Origin: Roseateles hydrophilus
Lineage (GTDB): Bacteria > Pseudomonadota > Gammaproteobacteria > Burkholderiales > Burkholderiaceae_C
DNA length: 64,000 nt
Reading direction: 5' to 3'
NCBI RefSeq assembly: GCF_026712245.1
Contig: NZ_JAPPUY010000001.1
Location: forward strand, 1,582,640 to 1,646,639
Numbering within the stretch: the first letter of the stretch is position 1; each line of letters opens with the position of its first letter. The translations under genes were made by a program, and so were the position numbers. Below the pieces are notes generated by a model. That model had not been told where the DNA came from. It did no database searches and saw nothing but the letters and a program-made list of their open reading frames with translations. Shown in pieces: positions 1 to 10,345 of this stretch.

Positions 1-1
1 A

Positions 2-553
2 GACACCCCCGACTTCGAAGCCGATGATGGCTTCGACCGCCCCAGCAAGTCCCAGATGAAGCGCGACATGACCGCGCTGCAGAAGCTGGGCGAAGACCTG
101 CTGGCCCTGCCCGAGAGCCGCTGGGAGCCGCTGGCGCTGCCGGAGATCCTGTACGACGCGCTGAAGGCCTGCAAGAAGATCACCAACTTCGAAGGCCGCC
201 GCCGCCAGATGCAGTACATCGGCAAGCTGATGCGCAAGATCGACCCCGAGCCCGTGCGCGAGGCCGTGGCCGCCTTCAAGCTGGGCCATGCGCAGGACAG
301 CCTCAAGCTGCACCAGTCCGAGCGCTGGCGCGAGCGCCTGCTGGCCAGCGACGACGCGCTGCAGGAGTTCCTGAACGAGCACGCCGACGTCGACATCCAG
401 CAGCTGCGCAACCTCGTGCGCGCCGCCCGCAAGGACGCCGCCAACGTGCCTGAGAAGCGCAGCGGCCGCGCGTTCCGCGAGCTGTTCCAGTTCATCAAGG
501 CGTCCGAAGCGCCGCAGGCCGCAGCCGACCAGGACGACGACGCCGATGACTGA
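2..553 (+). CDS. darP: Ribosome-associated protein DarP (YjgA, DUF615), 5' end cut by window
   Basis: This is the C-terminal 183 residues of a DUF615/YjgA family protein, which acts in late 50S ribosomal subunit assembly. The frame is open to the left window edge. The family signature RPSKSQ-K-R-M--L begins about 14 residues in, so only a short acidic N-terminus is probably missing. Other conserved pieces are the KKITNFEGRRRQMQYIGKLMR stretch near residues 60-80 and the acidic C-terminal tail. An internal ATG at 56 would give 165 residues but would discard conserved family sequence, so I treat it as internal. The stop overlaps the start of mog by 8 bases, suggesting co-translation. Family assignment is secure; the role is taken from the E. 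coli homologue. Confidence 0.93.
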   Translation, partial: DTPDFEADDGFDRPSKSQMKRDMTALQKLGEDLLALPESRWEPLALPEILYDALKACKKITNFEGRRRQMQYIGKLMRKIDPEPVREAVAAFKLGHAQDSLKLHQSERWRERLLASDDALQEFLNEHADVDIQQLRNLVRAARKDAANVPEKRSGRAFRELFQFIKASEAPQAAADQDDDADD

Positions 554-1118
554 GCCGGCCGCTGACGCCGTCCGCATCGGCATCGTCTCCATCAGCGACC
601 GCGCTTCCAGCGGCGTCTACGAGGACAAGGGCCTGCCGGCGCTGCAGGCCTGGTTGACGAGCGCACTGCGCAACCCGATCGAGTTCGTGCCGCGCCTGAT
701 CCCTGACGAGCAGGCCGGCATCTCGGCCACGCTGGTGGAGCTGGTCGACATCGAAGGCTGCCATCTGGTGCTGACCACCGGCGGCACCGGCCCCGCGCCG
801 CGCGACGTGACGCCCGAGGCCACGCTGGCCGTGGCCGACCGCGAGATGCCGGGCTTCGGCGAGCAGATGCGCCAGATCTCCCTGCACTTCGTGCCGACGG
901 CCATCCTGTCGCGCCAGGTGGCCGTCATCCGCAAGCAGGCCCTCATCATCAACCTGCCCGGCCAGCCCAAGGCCATCGCTGAAACCCTGGCGGGGCACGC
1001 CAACGCCAGCGGCATCTTTGCCGCCGTGCCCTACTGCATCGACCTGATTGGCGGGCCCTACCTGGTCACGCGCGACGAGGTCTGCAAGGCCTTCAGGCCC
1101 AAGAGCGCTCAGCGCTAG
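546..1118 (+). CDS. mog: Molybdopterin adenylyltransferase (MogA/MoaB family)
   Basis: A 190-residue cytoplasmic enzyme that adenylates molybdopterin in preparation for molybdate insertion in molybdenum cofactor synthesis. The MoCF-binding motif TTGGTGPAPRDVTPEAT lies near residues 78-94, and a second conserved block follows as PGFGEQMRQISLHFVPTAIL and INLPGQPKAI. Length fits the short MogA form, with no gephyrin-like extra domains. The start overlaps darP by 8 bases, so the two are probably co-transcribed although functionally unrelated. The 3' end overlaps the 3' end of the convergent propeller/GGDEF gene by 26 bases. MogA and MoaB are close relatives; the gene neighbourhood does not separate them, but the sequence resembles MogA. 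Confidence 0.9.
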   Translation: MTEPAADAVRIGIVSISDRASSGVYEDKGLPALQAWLTSALRNPIEFVPRLIPDEQAGISATLVELVDIEGCHLVLTTGGTGPAPRDVTPEATLAVADREMPGFGEQMRQISLHFVPTAILSRQVAVIRKQALIINLPGQPKAIAETLAGHANASGIFAAVPYCIDLIGGPYLVTRDEVCKAFRPKSAQR

Positions 1119-4100
1119 CCCCGGGCGCCGCGGGCGATGCCAAGACCGCAGCCACCTCGTCCAGCGGACGGTTGCTGCTCAGGCCCAGGCCGCCCACCAC
1201 GCGCTCGCCGAGCGCGCCCCGCCCCGCGGCGGCATGAACGCCCACCCAGCCATCACGGCCTGCACGCTTGGCGGCGTACAGGCCCAGGTCGGCCAGCTTC
1301 ACCACCTCCTGCCAGCTGCGCGCCTGGGGGCGCTCCGGCTCAAAGGGCGCGCTGGCATACCCGATGGAGCAGGTCACGGCAATGCGCAGGCCGTCCTCCA
1401 GCGTGAAAGGCGTTGCCGCCACCACCGCACGCATGCGCTCGGCCAACTCCGCCGCGCGCGCGCGGTCGGTGTCGCGCGCCACGGCCAGGAACTCCTCGCC
1501 GCCCCAGCGCACCAGGTAGTCCGACTCGCGCAGCACGTCGCGCAGCCGCACGCCGATCTGCACCAGCACCGCGTCCCCGGCCGCGTGCCCGTAGCGGTCG
1601 TTGATGCGCTTGAAGCCGTCCACGTCCACCAGCAGGAACACGCTGTCGGTGTCCAGCGGCTGGCCGCCGGCCGCCAGGGTCTCCTGCGCGCGGCGCTGGC
1701 AGGCGGCCAGGTCCTGCTCGATGTGGTCGGCCAGAAAGCGGCGGTTGTGCAGCCCGGTCAGCGGGTCGGTGACGCTGCTCTTCCGCAGCAGCGCCGACTG
1801 GCGCTGCAACTCGGCATGCAGACTCTCCAGCTCGGCCGTGCGCTGGCGCACCTTGGCCTCCAGCTCGCGCTGCCGCCCCTGCAACAGGCGCGTGCGCGTC
1901 CGGATGGCCGCCAGCATCAGCACCACCACACCGCTCGCCAGCACGGCACGGAACCACCAGGTCTGGTGCCACGCCGGCAGCACGCGCACCGGCAGGGTCA
2001 GGTCGTGCTGGCCCCAGCGTCCGTCGCGGCTGGACGCACGCAAATGCAGCCGGTAGTCGCCAGGCGGCAGGTTGGCGTAGGCGGCAAGCCGGCGCGACGC
2101 ATCGGTGTTCTGCCACTGCCGGTCGTAGCCTTCGAGCATGTAGGCAAAACGGTTGCGCTCCGGTGCAGAGAAGTCGGTCGACGCGAACTCCACCGCGAGG
2201 CTGTTGGCATCGGGCCTCACGGTCAGCCCGCCCCACGCCGCCCCCACCGGCAGTGGCTGGCCGCCCAGCTTCACGTCGCTGAGCAGCACACCGGGCCGGT
2301 AGGTCCACGGCTGCAGCCGCGCCGGCTGCACCACGGTCATGCCCCCGGCGCCGCCAAACAGCAGCTCGCCCCGCTCGGTGCGCGCGGCCGCTCCCGTCCA
2401 GTAGGTCGGGAACACCACGCCCTCCGCGCGGCGCAAAGGCAGCACGACATGCGTGTGCGGGTCGACGCGGGCCAGGCCGTTGTCGGTGCTGGCCCAGACG
2501 CGCCCCTGCAGGTCGCGCAGCAGCGCGTTGACCGTGGGGTCAGGCAACCCCTGCGCCAGGCCCAGTCGCACCGCGCCCTGCGGGCCCAGGATGTCGATGC
2601 CGCCGCCGTAGCTGCCCACCCAGATGCGGCCCCGCTCGTCGGTCAGCAGCGCCGTGATGAAACCCGCCGACACGCGATAGGCGCCAGGCGCCCCCGGCCG
2701 CCAGGCCTGCACGGCGCCACTGGCCAGCTCGACCCGGTTCAGGCCGTTGCGCGTGCCCACCCACAGCACACCTGGCGCGCGCTCGGCGCGCATCAGCGCG
2801 GTCACGCGCTGGTCGCTCAGCCCGGGCGCTGCAATCGCAACCGGCCCACCCTGCCCGCGCGCCACGTCCAGCCGCCACAGGCCATCGGCCTGCCCGCCTA
2901 TCCACAGGTCCTGGCCGTCCGCCAGCAGCGCCCAGACGGAAGCAGCCGGGTCGCGCCCGGCGATGGTCACGCGCCGCACCGCGCCGCCGGCCGCGTCGGC
3001 ACGGTACAGCCCGCGCTTGGTGCCGATGTAGACCGTGCCGTCAGCGGCCGGTGCCATCGTCAGCACGATGTCCGGCGGCAAGGCCGACGCAGGCCGCGTG
3101 GCGTCGGGCCGCAAGGCGCCGACACGCACACCGTCGGCATCCAGCATTTCAATACCGCTCTTGTGCGTGCCCAGCCACAGTCGCCCGTCCGGCATGGGCT
3201 GGATCCAGCTGATCTCGGTGCCCGCCTTGCGGGCGTCGAAGGCATCGGCGCCATCGGGCGCCAGACCGAAGCGGGTCAGCACCGCACCCTGCCTCGGGTC
3301 GCAGCGGCTCAGGCCGCGGTTGGTGGCCACCCAGACGAGCCCGGCGCGGTCCCGGTACAGCGCGCGCACGGCGTTGTCGGCCAGGCTCATGGACCAGCCC
3401 GGCACATGGCGGATGCGGCGCGTGCGGCCGGGCTCTGGCCCCACGGCCACCAGGCCCTGCCCTTGCGTGGCCACCCACATCTCGCCGGGGTTCACCTCCG
3501 CCAGGCCCACCACCTGGCTGCTGGCCAGCAGGTCCATGCCGTCCGGCGTGCGCTGTTCGCGCAATGACACGGCCGGCGCGCGCCCTTCGTCGCCCAGCAC
3601 GAACACGCCGTGCTGCAGGCTGCCCACCCAGATGCGGCCGGCGGCGTCCTGACGCAGCACCTCGGGCTGCACGTTCACGCTCCCCAGCAGCGGCACCGGC
3701 ACCAGCGCCGCCGCCCCGGGCGGCCGGCGGAACAGCCCGGCGGCACTGCCCAGCCACAACACGCCGTCACGGCCACGCAGCAGCACGCGCACCTGCGGCC
3801 CGGCCGCTGCGGCCCAGCCCCGGCTCGCGCGCTCGATGCGGCCGCTGTCGGGCGCCAGGCGGTCCAGGCCGCCATCCGTCACCACCCACAGCCCGCCATC
3901 GCCATCGTCCAGCACCTGGCGCACGCTGACATGGCTCAGGCCCTGCTCGCCGCCCACTGGCAGGCCGATGAAGCGGTCGGTCGCAGGGTCGTGGCGCAGC
4001 AGGCCGGCCGAGGTCGTGCCCACCCACAGGCGCCCGCGCGCGTCGCCATGCAGCGCCTGGATGTAGTTGTCGGGCAAGGCACCGGCTCGCTGCGGATCCG

Positions 4101-4365
4101 CCAGGTAGACCTTGAAACGATAGCCATCCCAGCGCGACAGGCCGCCCGGGCTGCCTATCCACAAAAAGCCCTGGCCGTCCTCCACCAGCGCCGAGGCAAT
4201 CGCGTTGGGCAGGCCCTGATCCTGGCCCACATGCTGGAAGGTGATGTCCCCCAGCCGGCCATGCCCGGGCGCGGCAGTCGCCGCCGCGCAGACCATGAGC
4301 AGCAGCCACATCAGCCGCCGCCACCAGGCGCCAGCCCACCGCGATCGGGAAGCACACGCGACCAA
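1093..4365 (-). CDS. Membrane diguanylate cyclase with two-component-regulator propellers and Y_Y_Y domain
   Basis: A 1090-residue inner membrane sensor that probably makes cyclic di-GMP from GTP in response to a periplasmic cue. Order of parts: signal/anchor (residues about 15-34), a long periplasmic region of repeated W(I/V)G(T/S)--GL-R propeller blades (about 40-700), a Y_Y_Y-type beta domain, one membrane helix (about 803-822), a coiled coil (828-863) and a GGDEF domain (865-1035). The active motif is GGEEF at 955-959, so catalysis is likely. An RESD inhibitory I-site lies exactly five residues before it, so product inhibition is expected. There is no histidine kinase or receiver domain. 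The chosen start is TTG at 4365 because it supplies the arginine-rich n-region; ATG at 4311 is the alternative. The ligand cannot be predicted. Confidence 0.88.
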   Translation of the reverse strand: MVACASRSRWAGAWWRRLMWLLLMVCAAATAAPGHGRLGDITFQHVGQDQGLPNAIASALVEDGQGFLWIGSPGGLSRWDGYRFKVYLADPQRAGALPDNYIQALHGDARGRLWVGTTSAGLLRHDPATDRFIGLPVGGEQGLSHVSVRQVLDDGDGGLWVVTDGGLDRLAPDSGRIERASRGWAAAAGPQVRVLLRGRDGVLWLGSAAGLFRRPPGAAALVPVPLLGSVNVQPEVLRQDAAGRIWVGSLQHGVFVLGDEGRAPAVSLREQRTPDGMDLLASSQVVGLAEVNPGEMWVATQGQGLVAVGPEPGRTRRIRHVPGWSMSLADNAVRALYRDRAGLVWVATNRGLSRCDPRQGAVLTRFGLAPDGADAFDARKAGTEISWIQPMPDGRLWLGTHKSGIEMLDADGVRVGALRPDATRPASALPPDIVLTMAPAADGTVYIGTKRGLYRADAAGGAVRRVTIAGRDPAASVWALLADGQDLWIGGQADGLWRLDVARGQGGPVAIAAPGLSDQRVTALMRAERAPGVLWVGTRNGLNRVELASGAVQAWRPGAPGAYRVSAGFITALLTDERGRIWVGSYGGGIDILGPQGAVRLGLAQGLPDPTVNALLRDLQGRVWASTDNGLARVDPHTHVVLPLRRAEGVVFPTYWTGAAARTERGELLFGGAGGMTVVQPARLQPWTYRPGVLLSDVKLGGQPLPVGAAWGGLTVRPDANSLAVEFASTDFSAPERNRFAYMLEGYDRQWQNTDASRRLAAYANLPPGDYRLHLRASSRDGRWGQHDLTLPVRVLPAWHQTWWFRAVLASGVVVLMLAAIRTRTRLLQGRQRELEAKVRQRTAELESLHAELQRQSALLRKSSVTDPLTGLHNRRFLADHIEQDLAACQRRAQETLAAGGQPLDTDSVFLLVDVDGFKRINDRYGHAAGDAVLVQIGVRLRDVLRESDYLVRWGGEEFLAVARDTDRARAAELAERMRAVVAATPFTLEDGLRIAVTCSIGYASAPFEPERPQARSWQEVVKLADLGLYAAKRAGRDGWVGVHAAAGRGALGERVVGGLGLSSNRPLDEVAAVLASPAAPGASAERSWA

Positions 4366-4462
4366 GAACCACCCTGTCTGAGCAGGCGCCGCCAGCGCCG
4401 GAAGCCGCGATTCTGCTGCAGGCCGCGCGACGCCTGAAGCGGTGGCGGCCCGGAGGCGGCTG

Positions 4463-5239
4463 CTACTTGACCAGGCGATTCATCTCAGCCGCGTCGAAGG
4501 CCTCGTCGCGCTGCGCATCGCAGGGCACGCAGTCGCTGACCGGCTTGCCCAACTCCGCCGACAGCTTGCACACGGCGCCCCACAGCAGCGCGATCTGGTG
4601 CTCATGGCCCGAGGCGCTGTCGATGAGGCCACGCATGGCCTGCGCCATCGGGTCGTCGCCATGCGCCACGCCGTACGCCGAGAAGCCCATGCGCGCCGCG
4701 GCTTCCTCGCGCGCCTGGTCGCTGGCGGCCTCGATGATGCGGGCCGGGTTTCCCACGGCGGTGGCACCAGCTGGCACCGGCTTGGTGACGACCGCACCCG
4801 AGCCGATGCGCGCACCGGCGCCCACCGTGAAGCCGCCCAGCACGCAGGCATTGGCGCCGACGATGACGCCCGGACCCAGCGTCGGGTGGCGCTTGGCGCC
4901 CTTGACGAGCGAGGTGCCGCCCAGCGTCACGCCCTGGTAGATCGTGCAGCCCTCGCCGATCTCGGCCATCTCGCCGATGACGATGCCCATGCCGTGGTCG
5001 ATGAAGACCTTGCGGCCGATCTTGGCGCCGGGGTGGATCTCGATGCCCGTCAGGAAGCGGCTCCAGTGGGACACCCAGCGCGCCAGCCACTTGAAACCAT
5101 TGCGCCACAGCCAGTTGGCACGGCGATGGAACATCAGCGCATGCAGGCCGGGGTAGCAGGTCAGCACCTCCCAGGTCGACCGGGCAGCCGGGTCGCGTTG
5201 CAGGATGAGGGCGATGTCTTCGCGCAGGCGCTGGAACAT
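4463..5239 (-). CDS. cysE: Serine O-acetyltransferase
   Basis: A 258-residue cytoplasmic enzyme making O-acetylserine from serine and acetyl-CoA, the first step of cysteine synthesis. The helical N-terminal part ([21 protein letters not shown]) is followed by left-handed beta-helix hexapeptide repeats containing the active-site region [10 protein letters not shown] and [11 protein letters not shown], near residues 85-120. The usual C-terminal tail is replaced by a longer region with [14 protein letters not shown], giving a short family-type enzyme plus extension. It lies 40 bases downstream of trmJ and is probably co-transcribed with it. Identity is firm; the usual feedback inhibition by cysteine cannot be judged from sequence alone. 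Confidence 0.94.
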   Translation of the reverse strand: MFQRLREDIALILQRDPAARSTWEVLTCYPGLHALMFHRRANWLWRNGFKWLARWVSHWSRFLTGIEIHPGAKIGRKVFIDHGMGIVIGEMAEIGEGCTIYQGVTLGGTSLVKGAKRHPTLGPGVIVGANACVLGGFTVGAGARIGSGAVVTKPVPAGATAVGNPARIIEAASDQAREEAAARMGFSAYGVAHGDDPMAQAMRGLIDSASGHEHQIALLWGAVCKLSAELGKPVSDCVPCDAQRDEAFDAAEMNRLVK

Positions 5240-5279
5240 GGTGCGACCAGGAAGGGAAAGGCGCGCCAGTGTAGGAGCC

Positions 5280-6017
5280 CTAGCTTGGGCCCGCCCCCGC
5301 TGAGGTCTTGCTCATCTGCCGCGCGATGCCGCGCAGAATGTGCACCTCCTCGTTGGTCAGACCCGCACGGTTGAACAGCTGGTTCAGGCGCGGCATCAGC
5401 TTGCGCGGCGCGGCGGGGTCGAGGTAGCCGATGTCGACCAGCGCCGTCTGCAGGTGATCGAGCAGGCCTTGCACGGCGCGCGCGTCGGCGCGCTCGGGGT
5501 CGGGTGTACGGGCCGCCACCGCAAAGCCGCCGACGGCCTGGCGCAGGTCGTAGGCCAGCAGTTGCACCGCCTGCGACAGGTTCAACGAGCCGTAGTCCGG
5601 GTGTGTGGGAATGCTCAGCACGGCGTGGCAGCGGTAGACGTCCTCGTTGGCCATGCCGTAGCGCTCGGAGCCGAACAGCAGCGCCAGCCGCGGCGGCGCC
5701 TCGCGCGCGGCCAGCTCGGCGAACAGCTGGCGCGGCTCATACGTCGGCGGCCCGAAGTCGCGCGGCGTCATCGCCGTGGCGCAGGCGTAGTCCACGCCGT
5801 CCAGCGCGTCGGCCAGCGTCGGCACGACGCGAGCACGAGCCAGGATGTCCGCCGCGCCACTGGCCATGGCCACGGCTTCCTCGTGGCAGGCCACGTCCGG
5901 AAAACGCGGCGCCACCAGCACCAGGTCCGAGAAGCCCATCACCTTCATCGCCCGCGCTGTCGCGCCGACGTTGCCGGCATGGCTGGTGTTGATGAGGACG
6001 AAGCGTGTGGATTCCAC
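5280..6017 (-). CDS. trmJ: tRNA (cytidine/uridine-2'-O-)-methyltransferase TrmJ-like (SpoU/TrmH family group 1)
   Basis: A 245-residue SPOUT-fold RNA methyltransferase. Motif 1 appears at the N-terminus ([16 protein letters not shown], residues 10-25), and the SAM-binding knot motifs are [15 protein letters not shown] (about 113-127) and [20 protein letters not shown] (about 138-157). This matches TrmJ, which methylates the ribose of residue 32 in tRNA anticodon loops. The C-terminal helical region (about 195-240) fits the TrmJ extension. It is divergently arranged with suhB, a pairing common in proteobacteria, with about 107 bases between starts. Its exact tRNA substrates are inferred from the family. 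Confidence 0.9.
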   Translation of the reverse strand: MESTRFVLINTSHAGNVGATARAMKVMGFSDLVLVAPRFPDVACHEEAVAMASGAADILARARVVPTLADALDGVDYACATAMTPRDFGPPTYEPRQLFAELAAREAPPRLALLFGSERYGMANEDVYRCHAVLSIPTHPDYGSLNLSQAVQLLAYDLRQAVGGFAVAARTPDPERADARAVQGLLDHLQTALVDIGYLDPAAPRKLMPRLNQLFNRAGLTNEEVHILRGIARQMSKTSAGAGPS

Positions 6018-6124
6018 GGGTTTGTACGGGGTCTGCGGCTAGAATCGCGCGATTATCCGGGCCGACCCGTGTCGCCCGACGCTCTTTCCCCCTGTCAGCC
6101 CCTTCTACCCAGCGAGTGCCCCGC

Positions 6125-7087
6125 ATGCAGCAGACGTCCCTCCATCCCATGCTCAATGTCGCCATCAAGGCGGCGCGCGCGGCCGGCGCCATCATGAATC
6201 GCGCCTCGCTGGACCTGGAGGCTCTGCGCATCAACACTAAGAGCCCCAACGACTTCGTCACCGAGGTCGACCACGCCTGTGAAGGGGTGATCATCGAGAC
6301 GCTGCTGGGCGCCTATCCCGACCACGGCATCCTGGCCGAAGAGTCCGGCCGCACGCATGGCGCCAAGCATTCCGAATACGTCTGGATCATCGATCCGCTG
6401 GACGGCACCACCAACTTCATCCACGGCTTCCCCGTGTACTGCGTGTCCATCGCGCTGGCGTTCCGGGGCAAGGTCGAGCAGGCGGTCGTCTACGACCCGA
6501 CCCGCAACGATCTCTTCTACGCCACCAAGGGCCGCGGCGCCTACCTGAACGACAAGCGCCTGCGCGTGTCGCGCCGCACCCGGATGAGCGACGCGCTCAT
6601 CGGCACCGGCTTCCCGTTCCGCCGTGGCGACAACTTCAAGCGCTACGTGAAGATGTTCGAGGAGGTCATGCAGCAATGTGCCGGCCTGCGCCGCCCGGGC
6701 GCCGCCGCGCTGGACCTCTGCTACGTCGCGGCCGGCTACTACGACGCCTTCTTCGAGACCGGCCTGCAGCCCTGGGACGTCGCGGCCGGCTCGCTGATCG
6801 TCACCGAGGCCGGCGGCTTGGTGGGCAACTTCACCGGCGAAGCGGACTTCCTGCACCAGCGCGAGGTTGTCGCCGGCACGCCGCGCATCTACGCGCCGCT
6901 GGTGCAAACGCTGGCGCCTTACACCCGCGTCATCAAGGAAGAAGACCTCAACGCCCCGGCCACTGCCGCGACCACCGACGCTGCCGCAGCCAGCCCGGCG
7001 CCCGCGCCGGTCGCCAAGAAGCGCGGCCCCGTGCGCCTCAAGAAGGATGCGCAAGCCACGCCCAAGGGCGACGACGCACCGGTCTGA
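6125..7087 (+). CDS. suhB: Inositol monophosphatase family protein SuhB
   Basis: A 320-residue member of the Mg-dependent inositol monophosphatase family. Metal-ligand motifs are EES (residues about 67-69), [14 protein letters not shown] (about 87-100) and [15 protein letters not shown] near residue 217. In E. coli SuhB also binds RNA polymerase/NusA in rRNA antitermination complexes. I chose the ATG at 6125, which begins [18 protein letters not shown] as in other SuhB proteins; the frame remains open further upstream but into the promoter area. The last 55-60 residues are an Ala/Pro/Lys-rich tail absent from the compact E. coli enzyme. A strong hairpin follows the stop. Substrate in vivo is not certain. 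Confidence 0.93.
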   Translation: MQQTSLHPMLNVAIKAARAAGAIMNRASLDLEALRINTKSPNDFVTEVDHACEGVIIETLLGAYPDHGILAEESGRTHGAKHSEYVWIIDPLDGTTNFIHGFPVYCVSIALAFRGKVEQAVVYDPTRNDLFYATKGRGAYLNDKRLRVSRRTRMSDALIGTGFPFRRGDNFKRYVKMFEEVMQQCAGLRRPGAAALDLCYVAAGYYDAFFETGLQPWDVAAGSLIVTEAGGLVGNFTGEADFLHQREVVAGTPRIYAPLVQTLAPYTRVIKEEDLNAPATAATTDAAAASPAPAPVAKKRGPVRLKKDAQATPKGDDAPV

Positions 7088-7120
7088 ACGCCACGCAAGC
7101 CGCCTTGCGGCGCTGCCATC

Positions 7121-7150
7121 GAAGCCCTCCCCGCGAGGGCTTCGTCGTTT
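7121..7150 (+). terminator. Intrinsic terminator after suhB
   Basis: A perfect 9-bp stem (7121-7129 with 7135-7143) has a 5-base loop and is followed by GTCGTTTT. It lies 33 bases after the suhB stop and before the next rightward gene. Confidence 0.75.
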
Positions 7151-7313
7151 TCGGCCGTGACGGAATTGACGAGGATCAACGCGGTCAGCGCCGCCGCACA
7201 TGCAGCTGTGACATGTGCACGGCCTGACCCCTGACCTGCGGGGGGAAGCTGGCCAGAATGCGGGCCATCGCGGTGCACGACGCCGCAGACAGTCAACTCA
7301 ATCCAGAAGGTTC

Positions 7314-7631
7314 ATGATGTTCGCTCGCTCCGCCCTTGCCCTCGCCCTCGTCGCTGCCGCCTCGCTGTCCCACGCCGACGTCAAGGTCCTGAAGAAGGTG
7401 CCGCCGGAGTACCCCAGCGAGGCCGTCAAGAAGAACATCAGTGCCGGCAGCGTGCGCGCCAAGATGAGCATCGCCGGTGACGGCAAGGTCTCCAGCGTGG
7501 AGGTCGTCGAAGCCGAACCCAAGCGCGTGTTCGACCGCGCCGCCATCGAAGCGCTGAGCCAGTGGAAGTTCGAAGGCACGGGCGCCGCCCAGACGCACGA
7601 AGTCAAGCTGGTTTTCAAGTCTGAGGACTGA
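7314..7631 (+). CDS. Small secreted TonB C-terminal-domain protein
   Basis: A 105-residue protein with an N-terminal signal peptide (MMFARSALALALVAAASLSHA) and then almost only a TonB C-terminal domain: PPEYPSEAVKKN near residues 31-42, followed by DGKVSSVEVVEAEPKRVFDRAAIEALSQWKFE in two segments. Classical TonB has a membrane anchor and Pro-rich linker; both are absent, and no exbB or exbD lies nearby. It is therefore probably a free periplasmic TonB-like protein of unknown role. The start is ATG 7314 (or 7317), preceded by AGAAGG at 7305-7310. It stands alone between two intrinsic terminators. Confidence 0.78.
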   Translation: MMFARSALALALVAAASLSHADVKVLKKVPPEYPSEAVKKNISAGSVRAKMSIAGDGKVSSVEVVEAEPKRVFDRAAIEALSQWKFEGTGAAQTHEVKLVFKSED

Positions 7632-7716
7632 GCACGCATCGAGCACAGGCCCGGCGGCCCGTTGGACGCCTGGCGACGGCCAGCGCCATGCAGGATGCTG
7701 GCATGAGTCGCAGCAA

Positions 7717-7747
7717 CAAGGCCCGCAGTCGCGGGCCTTGTGCTTTT
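7717..7747 (+). terminator. Intrinsic terminator after the TonB-like gene
   Basis: A perfect 10-bp stem (7717-7726 with 7731-7740), an AGTC loop and TGCTTTT afterwards. It isolates the small TonB-like gene from mutS. Confidence 0.8.
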
Positions 7748-7772
7748 GGGGCGCCAGATAATGCGCGGCCCC

Positions 7773-10345
7773 ATGAAAGCCGACACCGCACCTGACCTCG
7801 CCCCCCACACGCCCATGATGGCCCAGTACCTCGGGCTCAAGGCGGACTTCCCGGACACGCTGCTGCTGTACCGGATGGGCGATTTCTACGAGGTCTTCTA
7901 CGACGATGCCCGCAAGTGCCATGCACTGCTGGACATCACCATCACCACCCGCGGCCAGAGCGCCGGCCAGCCGGTGGTCATGGCTGGCGTGCCGGTGCAT
8001 GCGCTGGAGAGCTACCTCGCCAAGCTGATCAAGCTGGGCGAGGCCGTGGCGATTGCCGAGCAGGTGGGCGAGGTCGGCGCTGGCAAGGGGCCGGTGGAGC
8101 GCAAGGTGGTGCGCGTCGTCACGCCGGGCACCATCACCGACACCGAGCTGCTGGCCGATAAACAGGACGCCGTGCTGCTGGCCGTGTCCGGCCACGGCCG
8201 GCGCCACGGCCTCGCGTGGCTGTCTCTGACGCAGGGCGAGATCGTGCTGGCCGAGTGCAGCGACGTGGAGCTGCCGGCCTGGCTGGCGCGGCTGTCGCCG
8301 GCCGAAGTGCTGGTGAACCGCGAGGCGCAGCCCGCAGGCGTGATGAAGGCGCGCTTCCCGGTCACCAACCGCCCCAGCTGGCAGTTCGACGCTGCGCTGG
8401 GCCAGCGCAAGCTGTGCGAGCAGCTGGGCGTGGCCAGCCTGCAAGGTTTCAGCGCGCATGAGCTGACGCTCGCTCACGCGGCCGGCAGCGCGCTGCTGGC
8501 GTTTGCCGAGCACACGCAGGGCCGCGCGCTGGCCCATGTGCGCAGCCTGCGGGTGCAGCGCAGCGGCGAGCTGCTGGACCTGCCGCCCGCCACGCAGCGC
8601 AACCTGGAACTGGTGCAGACGCTGCGCGGCGAATCCAGCCCCACGCTCTTCTCGCTGCTGGACACCTGCAAGAGCGGCATGGGCAGCCGCATGCTGCGCC
8701 AGTGGCTGCTGCACCCCAGGCGCGACCGCGCCGAGGCCATCGCGCGGCACGACGCCATCGCCGCGCTGCAGGCCGAGGGCTTTGAGCCGCTGCGCGACGC
8801 GCTGAAGTCCATCAGCGACGTGGAGCGCATCGCCGCCCGCATCGCGCTGCGCCAGGTGCGCCCGCGCGAGCTGACCGGCCTGCGCGCGACGCTGCAGGTG
8901 CTGCCGCAGCTGCGCGCCGTGACGCCGGCCGCGCTGCGCGACGCCAACGCGCTCGCCCTGAACCCGCCGGCCGACATCCTCGAACTGCTGGAGCGCGCCA
9001 TCGCGCTGGAGCCCGCCCTGCTGCCGCGCGACGGCGGCGTCATCGCCGACGGCTTTGATGCGGACCTGGACGAGCTGCGCGGCATCCAGAACAACTGCGA
9101 CGCCTTCCTGCTGGACCTGGAAACGCGCGAGCGCACCCGCACGGGCATCGCCAATCTGCGCGTCCAGTACAACCGCGTGCACGGCTTCTACATCGAGGTC
9201 ACGCAGGGCCAGGTCGACAAAGTGCCGATGGACTACCAGCGCCGCCAAACGCTGAAGAACGCCGAGCGCTACATCACGCCGGAACTGAAGGCCTTCGAGG
9301 ACAAGGCGCTGTCTGCCAACGAGCGGGCGCTGGCGCGCGAGAAGCTGCTGTACGAGCAGGTGATCGACGCCCTCATGACCCGCCTCGAACCGCTGACTGC
9401 GCTGGGCCGCACGCTGGCCGGGCTGGACGCGCTGGCCGCGCTGGCCGAGCGCGCATTGACGCTGAACTGGTGCCGGCCCGAGTTCGTGGCGCAGCCCTGC
9501 CTGGAGATCACGGCCGGCCGCCACCCGGTCGTCCAGGCCCGCCTCGCCGAGACCGGCGGGGCCGAGTTCATGCCCAACGACTGCAGGCTGGACGCGCGCA
9601 CGCGGCTGCTCGTCATCACCGGCCCCAACATGGGCGGCAAGAGCACCTTCATGCGCCAGGTGGCGCTGATTGCGCTGCTGGCCGCCATCGGCAGCTATGT
9701 GCCCGCCACGGCCTGCCGGCTGGGCCCGATGGACGCGATCCACACCCGCATCGGCGCGGCGGACGACCTCGCCAACGCGCAGTCCACCTTCATGCTGGAG
9801 ATGACCGAGGGCGCGGCCATCCTGCATTCGGCGACCGACCAGTCGCTGGTGCTGATGGACGAGATCGGCCGCGGCACATCCACCTTCGACGGCCTCGCGC
9901 TGGCATCGGCCATCGCCACGCACCTGCACGACAAAACGCGCGCCTTCACGCTGTTCGCGACGCACTACTTCGAGCTGACCGAGTTCCCGGCCAAGCACCC
10001 ACTGGCGCAGAACTGGCACGTGTCGGCTGTGGAAAGCGGCGAGGACATCGTGTTCCTGCACGAACTGCAGCCCGGCCCGGCCAGCCGCAGCTACGGCGTG
10101 CAGGTGGCCAAGCTGGCCGGCATGCCTGCCAGCCTGGTGCGCCAGGCGCGCGCGACGCTGGAGGCGCTGGAGGCGCGGCAGAACGCGGCCGACGACCAGT
10201 TCGACCTCTTCGCCGCGCCGCCCGCCCCGCCGCCGCTGCCCGAGCCCAGCGCACTGGTGCAGGCGCTGGACCAGGTGGACCCGGACACGCTGTCACCGCG
10301 CGAAGCGCTGGAAGCGCTTTACAAGCTCAAGGCCCTCGCCAAGCC

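Noticed and set aside
1048..3567. Plus-strand open frame of about 839 codons opposite the GGDEF gene
   Set aside because: Arg/His/Gln/Pro-rich shadow of the real leftward gene, without ribosome-binding site or family similarity.
7293..10061. Very long open frame on the minus strand opposite mutS (over 900 codons)
   Set aside because: Low-complexity Arg/Gln/His/Gly composition typical of antisense frames in GC-rich genes, no recognisable domain, and mutS on the other strand is unmistakable.
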